64,000 bases of DNA, from NCBI RefSeq assembly GCF_000219215.1, contig NC_015727.1, forward strand, positions 1,178,001 to 1,242,000, read 5' to 3'. Each line of letters starts with the position of its first letter. Within the stretch, counting starts at the first letter, position 1. This stretch comes from Cupriavidus necator N-1 (GTDB lineage Bacteria; Pseudomonadota; Gammaproteobacteria; Burkholderiales; Burkholderiaceae). The translations under genes and the position numbers were made by a program. Below the pieces are notes generated by a model. That model did no database searches. It was not told the origin of the DNA and saw only the letters and a list, made by a program, of their open reading frames with translations. Positions 55,112-64,000 of the stretch are shown piece after piece.

Positions 55112-56673
55112 TTACTTGAGCAGCCGTTGACTTAAGCTGACCACGACACCGAGTCCACCAATGACCGCAATCACGGAAAAGTGGTCAAGGTTTGCGAGAA
55201 GATTTGCCTGTTGAGCCAAGGACTGCGCGACCAGCGCCACGGCGACTCTGCCTGCGTCCGCTTGCCCGAGTACGGTCGACACCTGGCTTGCCAGGTGGTC
55301 GACAGCCTGTAGATAAATGGGGTTGCCGAGATGGATATTTCTGGCCAGCGCGTCGTAGTGCACTGTCGACCGCCATTGCTGTCCGATAGTCGCCAGACTG
55401 ATTCCTAGCGCCAGACCGATCTGCGCCAGCATATTTTTAGCTTGCTGGGCATGGGAGAACACCGTTTCGTCGTACTGGACATCCCTGAATGTCTGGATTG
55501 CAGCATTGGCCATGACAAACATCATGAAGACCCCGTTTAGCAGCAATGCCGGCAGGATATCCAGCCAGAGGTTGGCTGCAGGCGTGAGCCCGGACAGAAG
55601 CCAGCCGAACGTCGCCAGCGCGCCGAAGCCAATCACAAAGAATTTACGAGGACTCGGATACTTTGGCAGAAGTCGCGCCAGGATAAACCAGCTGACGAGA
55701 GCCGAGGCCAATCCCATTGCCTGAAACTGCCCAACAGTCTGCCACGGATACCCAAGTGTCCGTTGCAACAGGGCTGGAAGCACATAGTTATCCGCACCGA
55801 GAATGACGTAGCAGCAGGTGAAAAGCAGAACGCCTGCGACATAGCGTGGATTTAGCAGCGCCCTGACTCTGATCAAAGGAGTCTCGCGTCGATGCTCGGC
55901 GCTGACATAATGAGAGCAACGACTGCAACTGAAGCGGTCAAAAAAATGGGAATGCCGTCGCTGTAGAAATCGTAGTAGGTCCGTTGGAGCGAATAAAGCA
56001 GAAGGAATGCACCGCTAGCCAGCAACATTAGCAAGACGGGATGCGATTGCGACTTATCACTGTCACTTGACGACGGCGACTCACCATCGAAAACCGCCGT
56101 CACCAGTACAAACACTACCGCTGAGGCGCCGACCACGATCCAGAATATCGAACTCCAGTTATCGTTCGCCACCGAAACCGATGCCAACCACGGCGCGGCC
56201 GCGGTACCGGCGGCGAGCGCAACAGCGAACGCCTTGATCCCGGTAAATCTTTGCGGGCCAGGATGAATGTGATTGACCATGATGCGCGCCGAGGTCATGA
56301 ATGACGCCCCACCCAGTGCCATCACGAGACGGCCAAGAAGGAATTCACTATAAGCTTGACTTGATCCGCAAATGACCGCTCCGATCATGAAGATGCTCAA
56401 CGAGTACTGCAAAAACCTACGCCATCCCAGGCGCTCTACAAACCAGCGCTGCTGGGATATAGCCATGACGGCAACGCTTGCGTAGGCTGCGCTGACCAGG
56501 CTGAATTCTTCTGGCCCGGCCCCGATCTCGCCCATGATCGGAGCAGACGCGAACGCAATCATGCCGGTCTGGAGGAACTCGATGCCGTTCAGCAGGAATA
56601 TGGTAAGGAGGAGAAGCTGCGGCTTTCTCGATGGTTGGCTCACGATGACTCCCGATCTGGATCGAAGTGACAA
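55112..56673 (-). pseudogene. DHA2-type MFS drug exporter (EmrB-like), split by one frameshift
   Basis: Two frames overlap at TTGA (55873-55876). The first (from 56673) encodes LNGIEFLQTGMIAFASAPIM to SDGIPIFLTASVAVVALIM, the first half of a 14-helix exporter. The second continues YVSAEHRRETPLIRVRALLN to SLSQRLLK. A single shift near 55905 would join them into about 520 residues, the normal EmrB length. No obvious slippery sequence was seen, so mutation or sequencing error is likelier than programmed shifting. It begins one base after the HlyD-type gene stop. Confidence 0.8.
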
Positions 56674-57846
56674 CTAGAGATTCGCTTGGATAAGCTTGTC
56701 CACCATTTCGTCTGCGTTCGCGAGTTCGTTGGCAAAAATATCTGTCTTGTAGGATTGCGGACTATGCCCTTTCTCCGCTACAGCCCTACCATCCCGCTTC
56801 GTGGTATTGACGATCACCTTCATCGACAGGCCAACGCGCAGAGGATGGGCGGCGATCTGAGATGAATCTAGCGCTATCCTCACCGGCACTCGCTGGACAA
56901 CCTTGATCCAGTTGCCGGTCGCATTTTGGGCAGGGAGCAGGGCGAACGCACTGCCGGTGCCGGCATCCTGACCGACCACGACCCCTTGGTACTCAATCTC
57001 CCTCCCGTACACATCCGTAATCAGGGCTACAGGTTGACCAATGCGGATATGCCTGAGCTGGGATTCCTTGAAATTGGCGCTCACCCAAAGATGGTCCAAC
57101 GGCACCACAGACATCAGTCCCGTGCCGGCATTAACGCGTTGCCCGACCTGGACGCTACGCTTGGTCACAACACCGCTTACTGGTGCCCGAATAGTTGTGC
57201 GTTGCAGTGCAACATATGCGTCTCGCACTTGCGTTGCCGCGCTCATTACGTCGGGATGTGATGAAACCTTCGTCCCGTCGATTTGAGCGCGACTCCCCAC
57301 CAACTGCTGCTCGGCCGCTTCAAAGGCGGCCTTGGCGACGACGAGCGCGTCTTCGGCGTGATGCAGTTCCTCTCCCGAAATCGCTCCGCTCGCTACCAGA
57401 GCCTTGCGCCGCATGACATCTGCTTGCGCCTTGTTCAGATCCGCTGCCTTCAGGTCACGATTAGCCTTGGTCTGGCTTGCAGCGGCAAACTGACCGCGAA
57501 CCTGCCTGACCGCTCTCGCGAGAGCAGCTTGAGCGCGGGCGAGCGAGAGTTGCGCGTCAACATCATTCAAGTGCACCAGTACCTGGCCCTCCGCGATGTA
57601 ATCGGTGTTGTCTGCGCCAATCGCAGTGACGACACCGGAAATCTGTGGCGTCACCTGCACGATGTTCCCCTCCACGTAAGCATCTTCAGTCGTCTCCTGA
57701 TTGCGTGCGGCGCCATACCAGAAAACTGCTACGATGGCCGAAGCGATTGCCACACCGACCGGAATCACAATGTTCAGCAGCTGGCGCTTACGCGGCTGAT
57801 GACTTTTAGCCGTTGGTGCTTCAGGGTCGTTTTCCGGGTGTGCCAT
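56674..57846 (-). CDS. HlyD/EmrA-family membrane fusion protein
   Basis: 390 residues: an N-terminal membrane anchor (about 25-48, LLNIVIPVGVAIASAIVAVF), then TTEDAYVEGNIVQVTPQISG (barrel-sandwich half), a helical hairpin at about 95-200, TTIRAPVSGVVTKRSVQVGQ (second barrel half), and beta-barrel VPVRIALDSSQIAAHPLRVG. It bridges an inner-membrane MFS pump and an outer-membrane channel. GAGG precedes the ATG. It is the only intact gene of this three-gene efflux operon. Confidence 0.93.
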   Translation of the reverse strand: MAHPENDPEAPTAKSHQPRKRQLLNIVIPVGVAIASAIVAVFWYGAARNQETTEDAYVEGNIVQVTPQISGVVTAIGADNTDYIAEGQVLVHLNDVDAQLSLARAQAALARAVRQVRGQFAAASQTKANRDLKAADLNKAQADVMRRKALVASGAISGEELHHAEDALVVAKAAFEAAEQQLVGSRAQIDGTKVSSHPDVMSAATQVRDAYVALQRTTIRAPVSGVVTKRSVQVGQRVNAGTGLMSVVPLDHLWVSANFKESQLRHIRIGQPVALITDVYGREIEYQGVVVGQDAGTGSAFALLPAQNATGNWIKVVQRVPVRIALDSSQIAAHPLRVGLSMKVIVNTTKRDGRAVAEKGHSPQSYKTDIFANELANADEMVDKLIQANL

Positions 57847-57884
57847 GTTTGCCTCGCATCCAGCATTGCCATGCTCGATCGGCG

Positions 57885-59370
57885 TTACTGCTCCGTACTT
57901 TCTTCCGGGACATAGCCGCCGCCAAGCGCGCGAATTAAGTCGACTGTCAATTCACGCCCGCGCGCCTCTTGCTCGACCTGAAGCCGCTTTTGTGTAAGTA
58001 CCAGGCTCTCCGCAGAAAGCACCTGGAGGTAGTTACCGACACCACTCTTGTATCGATTCGTTGAGAGCTCGAAGGCTTCCTGCGCCAGGATGAGGGCTTG
58101 GTGTTGCTCGTCGATTTGTTCCCTGAGCCATTTCATTGACGTTAGCTGATTGACTACGTCGTGTACCGCGGCAATGAGATTTCCGTTGTACTGTTCGACC
58201 GCAATGTCATACTCCGCCTGGCGTGCCGCCAAGTTTCCCCGGAGGCGGCCTCCGTCGAAGATAGGAAGTGAGATCGCGGGCCCCACTCCTATGACACGGC
58301 TGCCTGCGGTGAGAAGATCCGGCAATCCAAGACTCTGGAAGCCCATGAACGCTGTCAGACTAACGTTCGGGTAGAACTGCGCCTTCGCCACCTTGATGTC
58401 TTCACTAGCCGCTTCAACGCGCCACCGCTGCGCTACCAGATCAGGGCGCCGACCAATGAGTTCTGCGGGGATATTGCTCGGCAGTGAAACTGGCGTGGAC
58501 AGGTTTAGTCGTGGACGGGAGATGGCCATGCCCCAGTCGGGGCCTTCGCCCACGAGCTGTGCAAGTTGTGCCTCCGTCAGCGCGATGAGTTCATTGAAGC
58601 TCGCGATGGCGCTTCGTGTGGCGGGCAGAGCGGCCTCTGCCTGCTTTAACTCCATTTTTGAGTCGATTTGTGCAGCAACTCTCTGCTGGGTAAGTTGCAG
58701 AATTTTCTCGCGCTCTTTCAATGTGGCTTCGGCAAGGTCTCTTTGCGCATAACCGTGCGCAAGCCTGAGATAGGTGCGCGCAATCGATGTTGTGAGTAAC
58801 AACTGTGCTGCGTGATAGTCAACTTCTATTCCCTGCGCTCGATTCAGGGCGGCTTCAAACGTTGCCTGGTTCTTCCCCCAGAAGTCTATTTCGTAACTCG
58901 CCCAGGCTCAGATCGCTAAAGACGTCCCGGCTGCCGGCCAGTGGCTTCGGCACCGTGCTATTTGCACTGTATCGCTGTCGGGTGCTCTTCAAGCTCGCCC
59001 CAACTTGCGGAAAACGATTAGCACCGGCGACTCCAACAAGGGCTTCTGCCTGGCGGACGCGGGCCGCTGCCAGGCGTAGACTTGGTTGACCGCTCAATGC
59101 CCTCCGCTCGAGCTCGTCTAACTGGTGGTCACCAAACGTCGTCCACCAAGCTTCACTCGGCCAGGATTCAGGGGAGATTGAAGTGCTCTCCAAACTCCGA
59201 CTGGTAGTCAACCGAGCCGCGGTATCTAATGCTGAATTCCTTGCCAGACCTCCGGAACTCAAACACGAAGCCAGCGTCACCGTCGCGGCCGATGCGAGGA
59301 TCACCCTGAGCCCCCGCTGCAATAGTGAGGCTGGATATGGAACTGGTCTGGGATGCGTTCTCACGGTCAA
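57885..59370 (-). pseudogene. NodT-family outer-membrane efflux lipoprotein, frameshifted
   Basis: The first frame (59370 to 58855) has a lipobox in ASAATVTLASC and the OMF N-terminal repeat (RALSGQPSLRLAAARVRQAE, ALVGVAGANRFPQVGASLKS) to DVFSDLSLG. The second frame continues SYEIDFWGKNQATFEAALNR, VDYHAAQLLLTTSIARTYLR to the stop at 57885. One base shift near 58900 restores an outer-membrane factor of about 490 residues. The start is TTG 59370 or GTG 59364, with no clear ribosome-binding site. It was the first gene of the efflux operon. Confidence 0.82.
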
Positions 59371-59435
59371 ACGTCACCGGATCTCAGGTTGGCAGAACCT
59401 CACGTCGAAGTTCTGCCAGTCTTCCAAGAACGCTT

Positions 59436-60020
59436 TTAGCCTTGAAGCGCTGTCATCAACACTTGCACCAATTGGCCGCCTTCTGGCGTAGCCCAGCTTC
59501 CGGCGAGTTCTGCAATCAGCTGGTTGGTGGTGGTCAGCGTCACGCCGCCTTTATCCATCCGCCGCAATGCGATGTCATCGGCCATGACACTTGGTGAGCC
59601 ACCACCATCTGCAACTACCTGAACTTCATACCCATCGCGCACCAGACTCAGCGCCGGATAGACCGTGCAGACGTCATTGGTGACACCGGCAATGATGAGC
59701 TTCTTACGGCCCGTAGCTTTGACGGCGGCGGCGAAGTTTTCATCGTCCATGGCGTTGACGATACCCAGGCGCTTGACGCGGGAAGCAAACTCGGCGGGCA
59801 GGATCTGCTCCAGTTCACTCAACAGCGGCCCCTGAGCGTACTCCTCCATGCTGGAAGTCAGTACCACCGGGAGCTTCAGGATGCTTGCCGCCTTTGCGAG
59901 CATCAGCGCATTGCGTTTCATCTCTTCGAACGGAATAGATTTCACCCATCCCATAGTCCCCACTTGGTGATCAATCAACAGCAGCGCGGCATTGTTGGCA
60001 CTGAATTTTTCGTACGTCAT
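59436..60020 (-). CDS. Isochorismatase-family cysteine hydrolase (YcaC-like)
   Basis: 194 residues. Catalytic triad by pattern: Asp17 in LLLIDHQVG, Lys83 in VKRLGIVNAMDD and Cys118 in GVTNDVCTVYPA. The family hydrolyses amides, ethers or isochorismate. The YcaC-like branch is of unknown substrate and is often linked to nitrile/amide use or oxidative stress. AGGAG lies 7 bases before the ATG. It is divergent from a LysR gene with a palindromic LysR box between. Confidence 0.92.
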   Translation of the reverse strand: MTYEKFSANNAALLLIDHQVGTMGWVKSIPFEEMKRNALMLAKAASILKLPVVLTSSMEEYAQGPLLSELEQILPAEFASRVKRLGIVNAMDDENFAAAVKATGRKKLIIAGVTNDVCTVYPALSLVRDGYEVQVVADGGGSPSVMADDIALRRMDKGGVTLTTTNQLIAELAGSWATPEGGQLVQVLMTALQG

Positions 60021-60184
60021 GATGAATCTCCTGGCTGTAGGGCTGGGGCACTAACGCCCCAGGATTGGGACTGTTTTCAATGTCGGTCGCAATGTTGTCG
60101 CTGATTCACGCTTGCTTTTTGTTGTAGCCGCATTCTTGTCGCCGCAGCCCCTCTAAAGCCAGATGGCTCAGTTAAAACCAATGT

Positions 60185-60199
60185 ATAAACCTGGTTTAT
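60185..60199. promoter_or_regulatory. LysR box between the isochorismatase-like and LysR genes
   Basis: ATAAACC-T-GGTTTAT is a perfect 15-bp palindrome containing the T-N11-A core. It lies about 100 bases before the LysR TTG start and 165 bases from the hydrolase start. Confidence 0.65.
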
Positions 60200-60286
60200 G
60201 CTTCTCCGGCGTGCGGCACACGCAATCTGGTGTTACCGCGGGCGAAGACGGAGCACCTTCTGCGGTTGACCGACCAGGGAGAAACC

Positions 60287-61219
60287 TTGAAAGACTTAAA
60301 CCTGCTTTATGTGTTTGAGGCGCTTTGGAGAGATCGATCGGTCACTGCGGCCGCGGAGAATCTGGGGCTCACCCAGGCGGCGGTCAGCAGCGCCCTGAAG
60401 CGGCTTCGGGCGGAATATGGGGACCGGCTGTTCATGCTGGTCGGCCGGCGGATGGAGCCGACGCCTCTGGCCACGGCAATTGCGGGAGCGCTGCTCGACT
60501 CTCTGTCGACAATCCGCAAGACTACTGGCACCTTGATGCCCTTTGACCCAACGCATGCCAGGCGTCAATTCACGATGCGCACACGGGATATAGGCGAAGT
60601 CGTGTTGCTGCCACGCATTCAGCAGGAACTACTGCGTGCCGCACCGCAGAGCTGCATCCAGACCGTCTACGCGCCGATCGACGAAACCCTGTCCGCTCTT
60701 GCGACCGGCCGCATGGACGTTGCGGTAGGCTATCTGCCGGCTCTCGAACGCAATATCTACAAGTGCCCGCTGTTCCAGGAGGAATACATTTGCGTGATGC
60801 GGGCTGGCCATCCGCTTGCAACGAGACCCGACCTCCCCCTCGAAGCGTTCCTGGCACAGGACCATCTATTAATTACCTACTCGGGCAGTGGGCATATCCT
60901 TCTCGAGCGCGCCCTGCTCGAGGCCGGAGCAAAATCGCGCATCAAGCTGCGCATGCCGCAGTACCTGGCAGCTCCCCACGCCCTTCTTGCCTCCAATCTG
61001 ATCTGGACAGCGCCTCAAGCCCTGGCCAATGTGCTGGCTCGTTTCTACCCTCTGGTCCTTCGCCCCCTGCCGTTGGCCCTGGAGCCATTCGAGATTGCAC
61101 TTTACTGGCATCAACGCTTCCACAAAGATCCCGCGAATATCTGGTTTCGCAGCCTTGTCATCGAAGCGATCAAGGGCATCCCATGGCCGGAAGGCCCAGC
61201 AGCGCCGCCTCAGAGATAG
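60287..61219 (+). CDS. LysR-family regulator (NodD/NahR-like subgroup)
   Basis: 310 residues from a TTG at 60287, giving the typical start LKDLNLLYVFEALWRDRSVT with AGGGAGA just ahead; a GTG at 60230 would add 19 unconserved residues. The helix-turn-helix is AAAENLGLTQAAVSSALKRL and the effector domain starts near 95. It is divergent from the isochorismatase-like gene and probably controls it. Its stop overlaps the convergent epoxide-hydrolase-like gene end by about 10 bases. Confidence 0.9.
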   Translation: MKDLNLLYVFEALWRDRSVTAAAENLGLTQAAVSSALKRLRAEYGDRLFMLVGRRMEPTPLATAIAGALLDSLSTIRKTTGTLMPFDPTHARRQFTMRTRDIGEVVLLPRIQQELLRAAPQSCIQTVYAPIDETLSALATGRMDVAVGYLPALERNIYKCPLFQEEYICVMRAGHPLATRPDLPLEAFLAQDHLLITYSGSGHILLERALLEAGAKSRIKLRMPQYLAAPHALLASNLIWTAPQALANVLARFYPLVLRPLPLALEPFEIALYWHQRFHKDPANIWFRSLVIEAIKGIPWPEGPAAPPQR

Positions 61220-62190
61220 AGCATCGCGTCGTGCTCCCCATCCGCGTAAGGCGCGAAGAACGCCTGGAGCGCCTCGAGCATGGCCTCCGGTTTCTCTTCC
61301 GCCGGATAGTGGCCACTGCCCGCGATGATCACCGACTGCACGTTATCCGCCACCGTCCTCAGTTCCGCTTCCACGCTGCCGCCACAGGCCAGTTCGCCGG
61401 CGAACGCCAGCACTGGCAGCGTTAGCTTCGCACTGCGCGCACGTTCACGATTCTGAGGGATCGATTCGTCTATCGCCCGGTAATAGTCGAAGCTTGCACG
61501 AAGCGCGTTTGGATCGCGCCTGAGTTGCTCGATGTAGAACGCTCTCGCGTAGGCGGGAACAGCGTCGGGAGAGCCGGCCTTCGTCGCAAACTGGTGGCCG
61601 AAATAGATGGACTCGCGTCCCTCGACGAGGCGCTCATTGACCTCGCGCGCACGGTTGAAGTTGAAGTGCCAAAGGAAATCGCTCAGCCAACGTTCGTTGG
61701 GGAGAAGTGGTGGCGAGTCCGATACGCCTGGAATGAGCGCTTCACCGAGCGCGATCCGGTCTATCCGGCCAGGTTGGTCGTACGCCATCGCGAAGCCAGT
61801 CCACATCCCGATGTCGTGGCCGGCCATAGCGAAGCGCTCAAAGCCTAGCGCATCCATCAGCGCGAACATATCGGCGGCGAGCGTCTTGGAGTCGAAACCG
61901 GTTGCCGGCTTGTCCGAGAGTCCCACGCCGCGGGGATCGACGGCGATAACCGTAAAGGATCGCGCCAACGGCAGCATCAAGTGCCGCCATGCGAACCAGT
62001 TCTGCGGCCACCCGCCAAGCAGTAGCAGCGGCGCCCCCTGGCCGCCGATGACGGCATGCAGGGTAAGGTCGCCAGCCGGGACCAGATAGCTTTCAAAGAC
62101 ATCCGTAAATCCTGCCGCCAGTTGGGGAACATCGTGTACTGAGCCGTACCCGGCTGCGCGTTTCATCCTTTGAATCAACGGGATATTCAT
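61210..62190 (-). CDS. Alpha/beta hydrolase, epoxide hydrolase/dehalogenase-like
   Basis: 326 residues from the ATG at 62190 (AGAGAG ahead); an in-frame ATG at 62232 is also possible. The nucleophile is Asp126 in AGHDIGMWTG, the pattern of epoxide hydrolases and haloacid/haloalkane dehalogenases. The oxyanion loop reads GGWPQNWFAW in place of HGxP. The C-terminal His lies in GSGHYPAEEKPE. The natural substrate is unknown. It is divergent from the LysR gene at 62466. Confidence 0.88.
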   Translation of the reverse strand: MNIPLIQRMKRAAGYGSVHDVPQLAAGFTDVFESYLVPAGDLTLHAVIGGQGAPLLLLGGWPQNWFAWRHLMLPLARSFTVIAVDPRGVGLSDKPATGFDSKTLAADMFALMDALGFERFAMAGHDIGMWTGFAMAYDQPGRIDRIALGEALIPGVSDSPPLLPNERWLSDFLWHFNFNRAREVNERLVEGRESIYFGHQFATKAGSPDAVPAYARAFYIEQLRRDPNALRASFDYYRAIDESIPQNRERARSAKLTLPVLAFAGELACGGSVEAELRTVADNVQSVIIAGSGHYPAEEKPEAMLEALQAFFAPYADGEHDAMLYL

Positions 62191-62465
62191 CAGGTTCTCT
62201 CTTTCTGCGGAAGACGCTGTACGTTCGCTCATGACCGGACGACGTCGCTTGGTGCGCCCGCATCATCGGCGCGCGAACGGGTCATCGGGGCCATGACCAG
62301 GCGGTTGGGCAGGGAATGGCGACCAATGCGAATGGGGGCAAATAGCTGGTTCATGCTGCGCTGTGCTCCGAAGTGATTGGTTGATGTAAAGCATCATCCG
62401 GCAAATCACTCGCGGGATAAATATGGCAAAATTGAATTGATTGATCCACTCATGGAGCAGTCAGA

Positions 62466-63344
62466 ATGGAACTGCTGAACGACATGGCCCTGTTCGTGGA
62501 GGTCGTCAAAGCCAGGAGCTTTCGCCGGGCGGCCGAGGCAATCGGTGTGCCGAACTCGACACTGTCGCGCCGCATCAGCTCCCTGGAGAAGGCGATCGGG
62601 CTGCGCCTGCTGCATCGCACCACACGCAAGATCGAGCTGACCGAAGCTGGCCAGGTCTATTTCGAGCGCTGCAAGCGCATCGTCGACGAGGCGCGGCTTG
62701 CACACGAGCAACTCGGCGAAATGCTGGCGCAGCCCAGTGGCGTGCTGCATGCCTCGCTGCCGGTGGATTTGGCCAATATCTTGCTGGCGCCGCTGATCGC
62801 GGAATTCGCCCACCGCTATCCTGGCATCGGCTTTGAATTCGACCTCACGCCGCGGCGCGTCGATCTGGTGGCCGAGCCATTCGATGTCGCGATCCGCATG
62901 GGGGAACCGCCAAGTTCGAACCTGATCGCGCGCCGCCTCGCCCGCCTGCCCCGCTATCTTTACGCTTCGCCGCAGTACATCGAACGCTTCGGCGAGCCAA
63001 GCCAGCCGGCCGATCTTGTACGGCATGAGTGTCTGCGGCTGCGCACAACGGAAGCCAGCGCATGGACACTGAAGGACGCGACGAAAACGGTTGAAGTCGC
63101 AGTCGGCGGCCGGTTCTTGCTCAACAGCGTCGGCATGATCCGGCGCCTCGCGACGCTCGACCTCGGCATCGCCGTATTGGCGGAAGCAATCATTGGTGAC
63201 GACGTGGCCAATGGACTACTGCGTCGAGTGCTGCCACAGTGGCAGGCCACACCCATCCCCGTCTATGCCATGACCGAGACGCGTCTGCTGCCGGCGAAGA
63301 CGCAGCGTTTTATCGAGTTCCTGCGAGAGCGCTTGGAGCAGTGA
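62466..63344 (+). CDS. LysR-family transcriptional regulator
   Basis: 292 residues. The N-terminal winged helix is SFRRAAEAIGVPNSTLSRRI, SSLEKAIGLRLLHRTTRKIE, and the effector domain covers about 88-288 (YPGIGFEFDLTPRRVDLVAE, DVAIRMGEPPSSNLIARRLA), as in the CrgA/DmlR-like subgroup. It is divergent from the epoxide-hydrolase-like gene (275-base gap), its probable target. Confidence 0.93.
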   Translation: MELLNDMALFVEVVKARSFRRAAEAIGVPNSTLSRRISSLEKAIGLRLLHRTTRKIELTEAGQVYFERCKRIVDEARLAHEQLGEMLAQPSGVLHASLPVDLANILLAPLIAEFAHRYPGIGFEFDLTPRRVDLVAEPFDVAIRMGEPPSSNLIARRLARLPRYLYASPQYIERFGEPSQPADLVRHECLRLRTTEASAWTLKDATKTVEVAVGGRFLLNSVGMIRRLATLDLGIAVLAEAIIGDDVANGLLRRVLPQWQATPIPVYAMTETRLLPAKTQRFIEFLRERLEQ

Positions 63345-63437
63345 GACCGCTCTCACCGGGGTCGCAACGTGCCATGACGATCCCGGAGTTGACCGGCGCT
63401 TCCGTGGCTCATTCCCTTCAACTGGCAGCGGCCTACT

Positions 63438-63452
63438 ATTGATACAATCAAT
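63438..63452. promoter_or_regulatory. LysR box before the last LysR gene
   Basis: ATTGAT-ACA-ATCAAT is a perfect 15-bp palindrome containing T-N11-A. It ends 20 bases before the ATG at 63473, a position suited to autoregulation. Confidence 0.55.
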
Positions 63453-63472
63453 TCGTCCACCCCGACGCAACG

Positions 63473-64000
63473 ATGAACAAGCTCTACTCACTGGACCTGA
63501 ATCTCCTGCTGGTTTTTGATGCGATGCTCCGTGTCGGCAGCGTGTCCAGGACCGCAGAGGAGATGGGGCTGACCCAGCCGTCCACGAGCAACGCGCTCGC
63601 GCGCCTGCGGAATTTCTTCGGCGACCCGCTGTTCGTGCGTTCTGATGGTGCCATGAGGCCAACGCCGCTGGCCTTGCAAATGGCGGAACCGGTCCAGGAG
63701 GCGCTGGGACAACTCCGCCGGGCGATCGAGGACAAGCGGTACTTCGACCCGATGACCTCCTGTCGGCGTTTTTCCATCTGTATGAACGAAATGGGACAAC
63801 GCGTCTTTTTGCCGAAGATCGTCACCCGCTTCGCCGAGATCGCGCCCGGGGTAGATCTCGAGGCTATGGAAATGACATCGCAGCTAGCGCAGGCGGCGAT
63901 GCCAAATGGCGACGTGGACCTTGTGATCGGCTATTTTTCAGATTTCGGGCCGAGCTTTTTCCGCCAGCGCGTGACGACAGGTCATTACGTCGCCGTTGCC
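63473..64000 (+). CDS. LysR-family regulator, 3' end outside window
   Basis: The frame starts MNKLYSLDLNLLLVFDAMLR and is open to the window end (176 codons). The helix-turn-helix is TAEEMGLTQPSTSNALARLR, followed by FFGDPLFVRSDGAMRPTPLA and the first part of the effector domain (VDLVIGYFSDFGPSFFRQRV). It belongs to the NodD/NahR-like subgroup, like the regulator at 60287. The target lies outside the window. Confidence 0.9.
   Translation, partial: MNKLYSLDLNLLLVFDAMLRVGSVSRTAEEMGLTQPSTSNALARLRNFFGDPLFVRSDGAMRPTPLALQMAEPVQEALGQLRRAIEDKRYFDPMTSCRRFSICMNEMGQRVFLPKIVTRFAEIAPGVDLEAMEMTSQLAQAAMPNGDVDLVIGYFSDFGPSFFRQRVTTGHYVAVA

Noticed and set aside
55873..55912. Programmed frameshift in the EmrB-like gene
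   Set aside because: The TTGA overlap could suggest coupling, but no slippery heptamer or pseudoknot is seen. The neighbouring NodT gene is also frameshifted, so decay or sequence error is simpler.
1..64000. CRISPR arrays, tRNA or rRNA genes, integron attC sites
   Set aside because: I looked for regular direct repeats, cloverleaf-like segments and rRNA motifs by eye and found none.

Overview
The window looks like an accessory, catabolism-rich stretch of a Cupriavidus-like betaproteobacterial genome (Burkholderiales). The signs are high GC, six genes or remnants for Bug-type periplasmic binding proteins (TctC family), seven LysR genes or remnants, a Burkholderia-type porin, and two intracellular poly(3-hydroxybutyrate) depolymerases with the Cys-Asp-His layout of Cupriavidus PhaZa1. 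The taxon is inferred from family content, not from a marker gene. I saw no rRNA, tRNA, CRISPR array or replication origin.

Layout. 1-7.6 kb: an acyl-CoA ligase (cut by the left edge) converges on an acyl-CoA dehydrogenase/SCP-x-type thiolase pair preceded by a MalT-like (LAL) LuxR regulator; IS110-type debris lies between. 8-8.8 kb: a fused IS5-like/IS66 remnant. 8.8-16.9 kb: an IclR regulator and a minus-strand operon (Bug receptor, enoyl-CoA hydratase, NDP-forming acyl-CoA synthetase, alpha/beta hydrolase, MmgE/PrpD, decayed Bug gene) that looks like a CoA-dependent pathway for an unknown acid. 17-22.7 kb: a decay zone holding a truncated Bug gene, a frameshifted Fic gene, an intact Bug gene beside a broken LysR gene, an IS110 remnant and a two-component-system remnant. 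22.8-25.3 kb: two convergent phaZ genes. 25.8-29.2 kb: a hisC fragment, then a sulfur operon (ArsR-rhodanese fusion regulator, persulfide-dioxygenase-like hydrolase, MFS transporter). 29.6-33.3 kb: an IS256-family element whose transposase carries an in-frame amber codon, then a more AT-rich ABC exporter with an unrecognised small ORF.

33.5-39.5 kb: a NanR-like GntR regulator, ACS-type MFS transporter, D-apionate oxidoisomerase-like protein, RuBisCO-like protein and DUF1537 kinase form a compact branched sugar-acid (probably D-apionate) operon. 40.2-45.6 kb: a LysR regulator and an operon for non-phosphorylated L-rhamnonate breakdown (hydrolase, dehydrogenase, transporter, dehydratase). 46.1-55.1 kb: an aldehyde dehydrogenase, ThDP enzyme, Bug receptor and class II aldolase, with a LysR regulator, a second Bug receptor and a porin on the other side; the substrate is not assignable. 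55.1-59.4 kb: an EmrAB/NodT-like tripartite efflux operon with frameshifts in two of its three genes. 59.4-64 kb: an isochorismatase-like hydrolase, an epoxide-hydrolase-like enzyme and three LysR genes, the last cut by the right edge.

Common theme: small regulator-transporter-enzyme modules for organic and sugar acids, separated by mobile-element scars and genes at several stages of decay. Palindromes resembling LysR, GntR and ArsR operators lie at the expected promoters of several modules.
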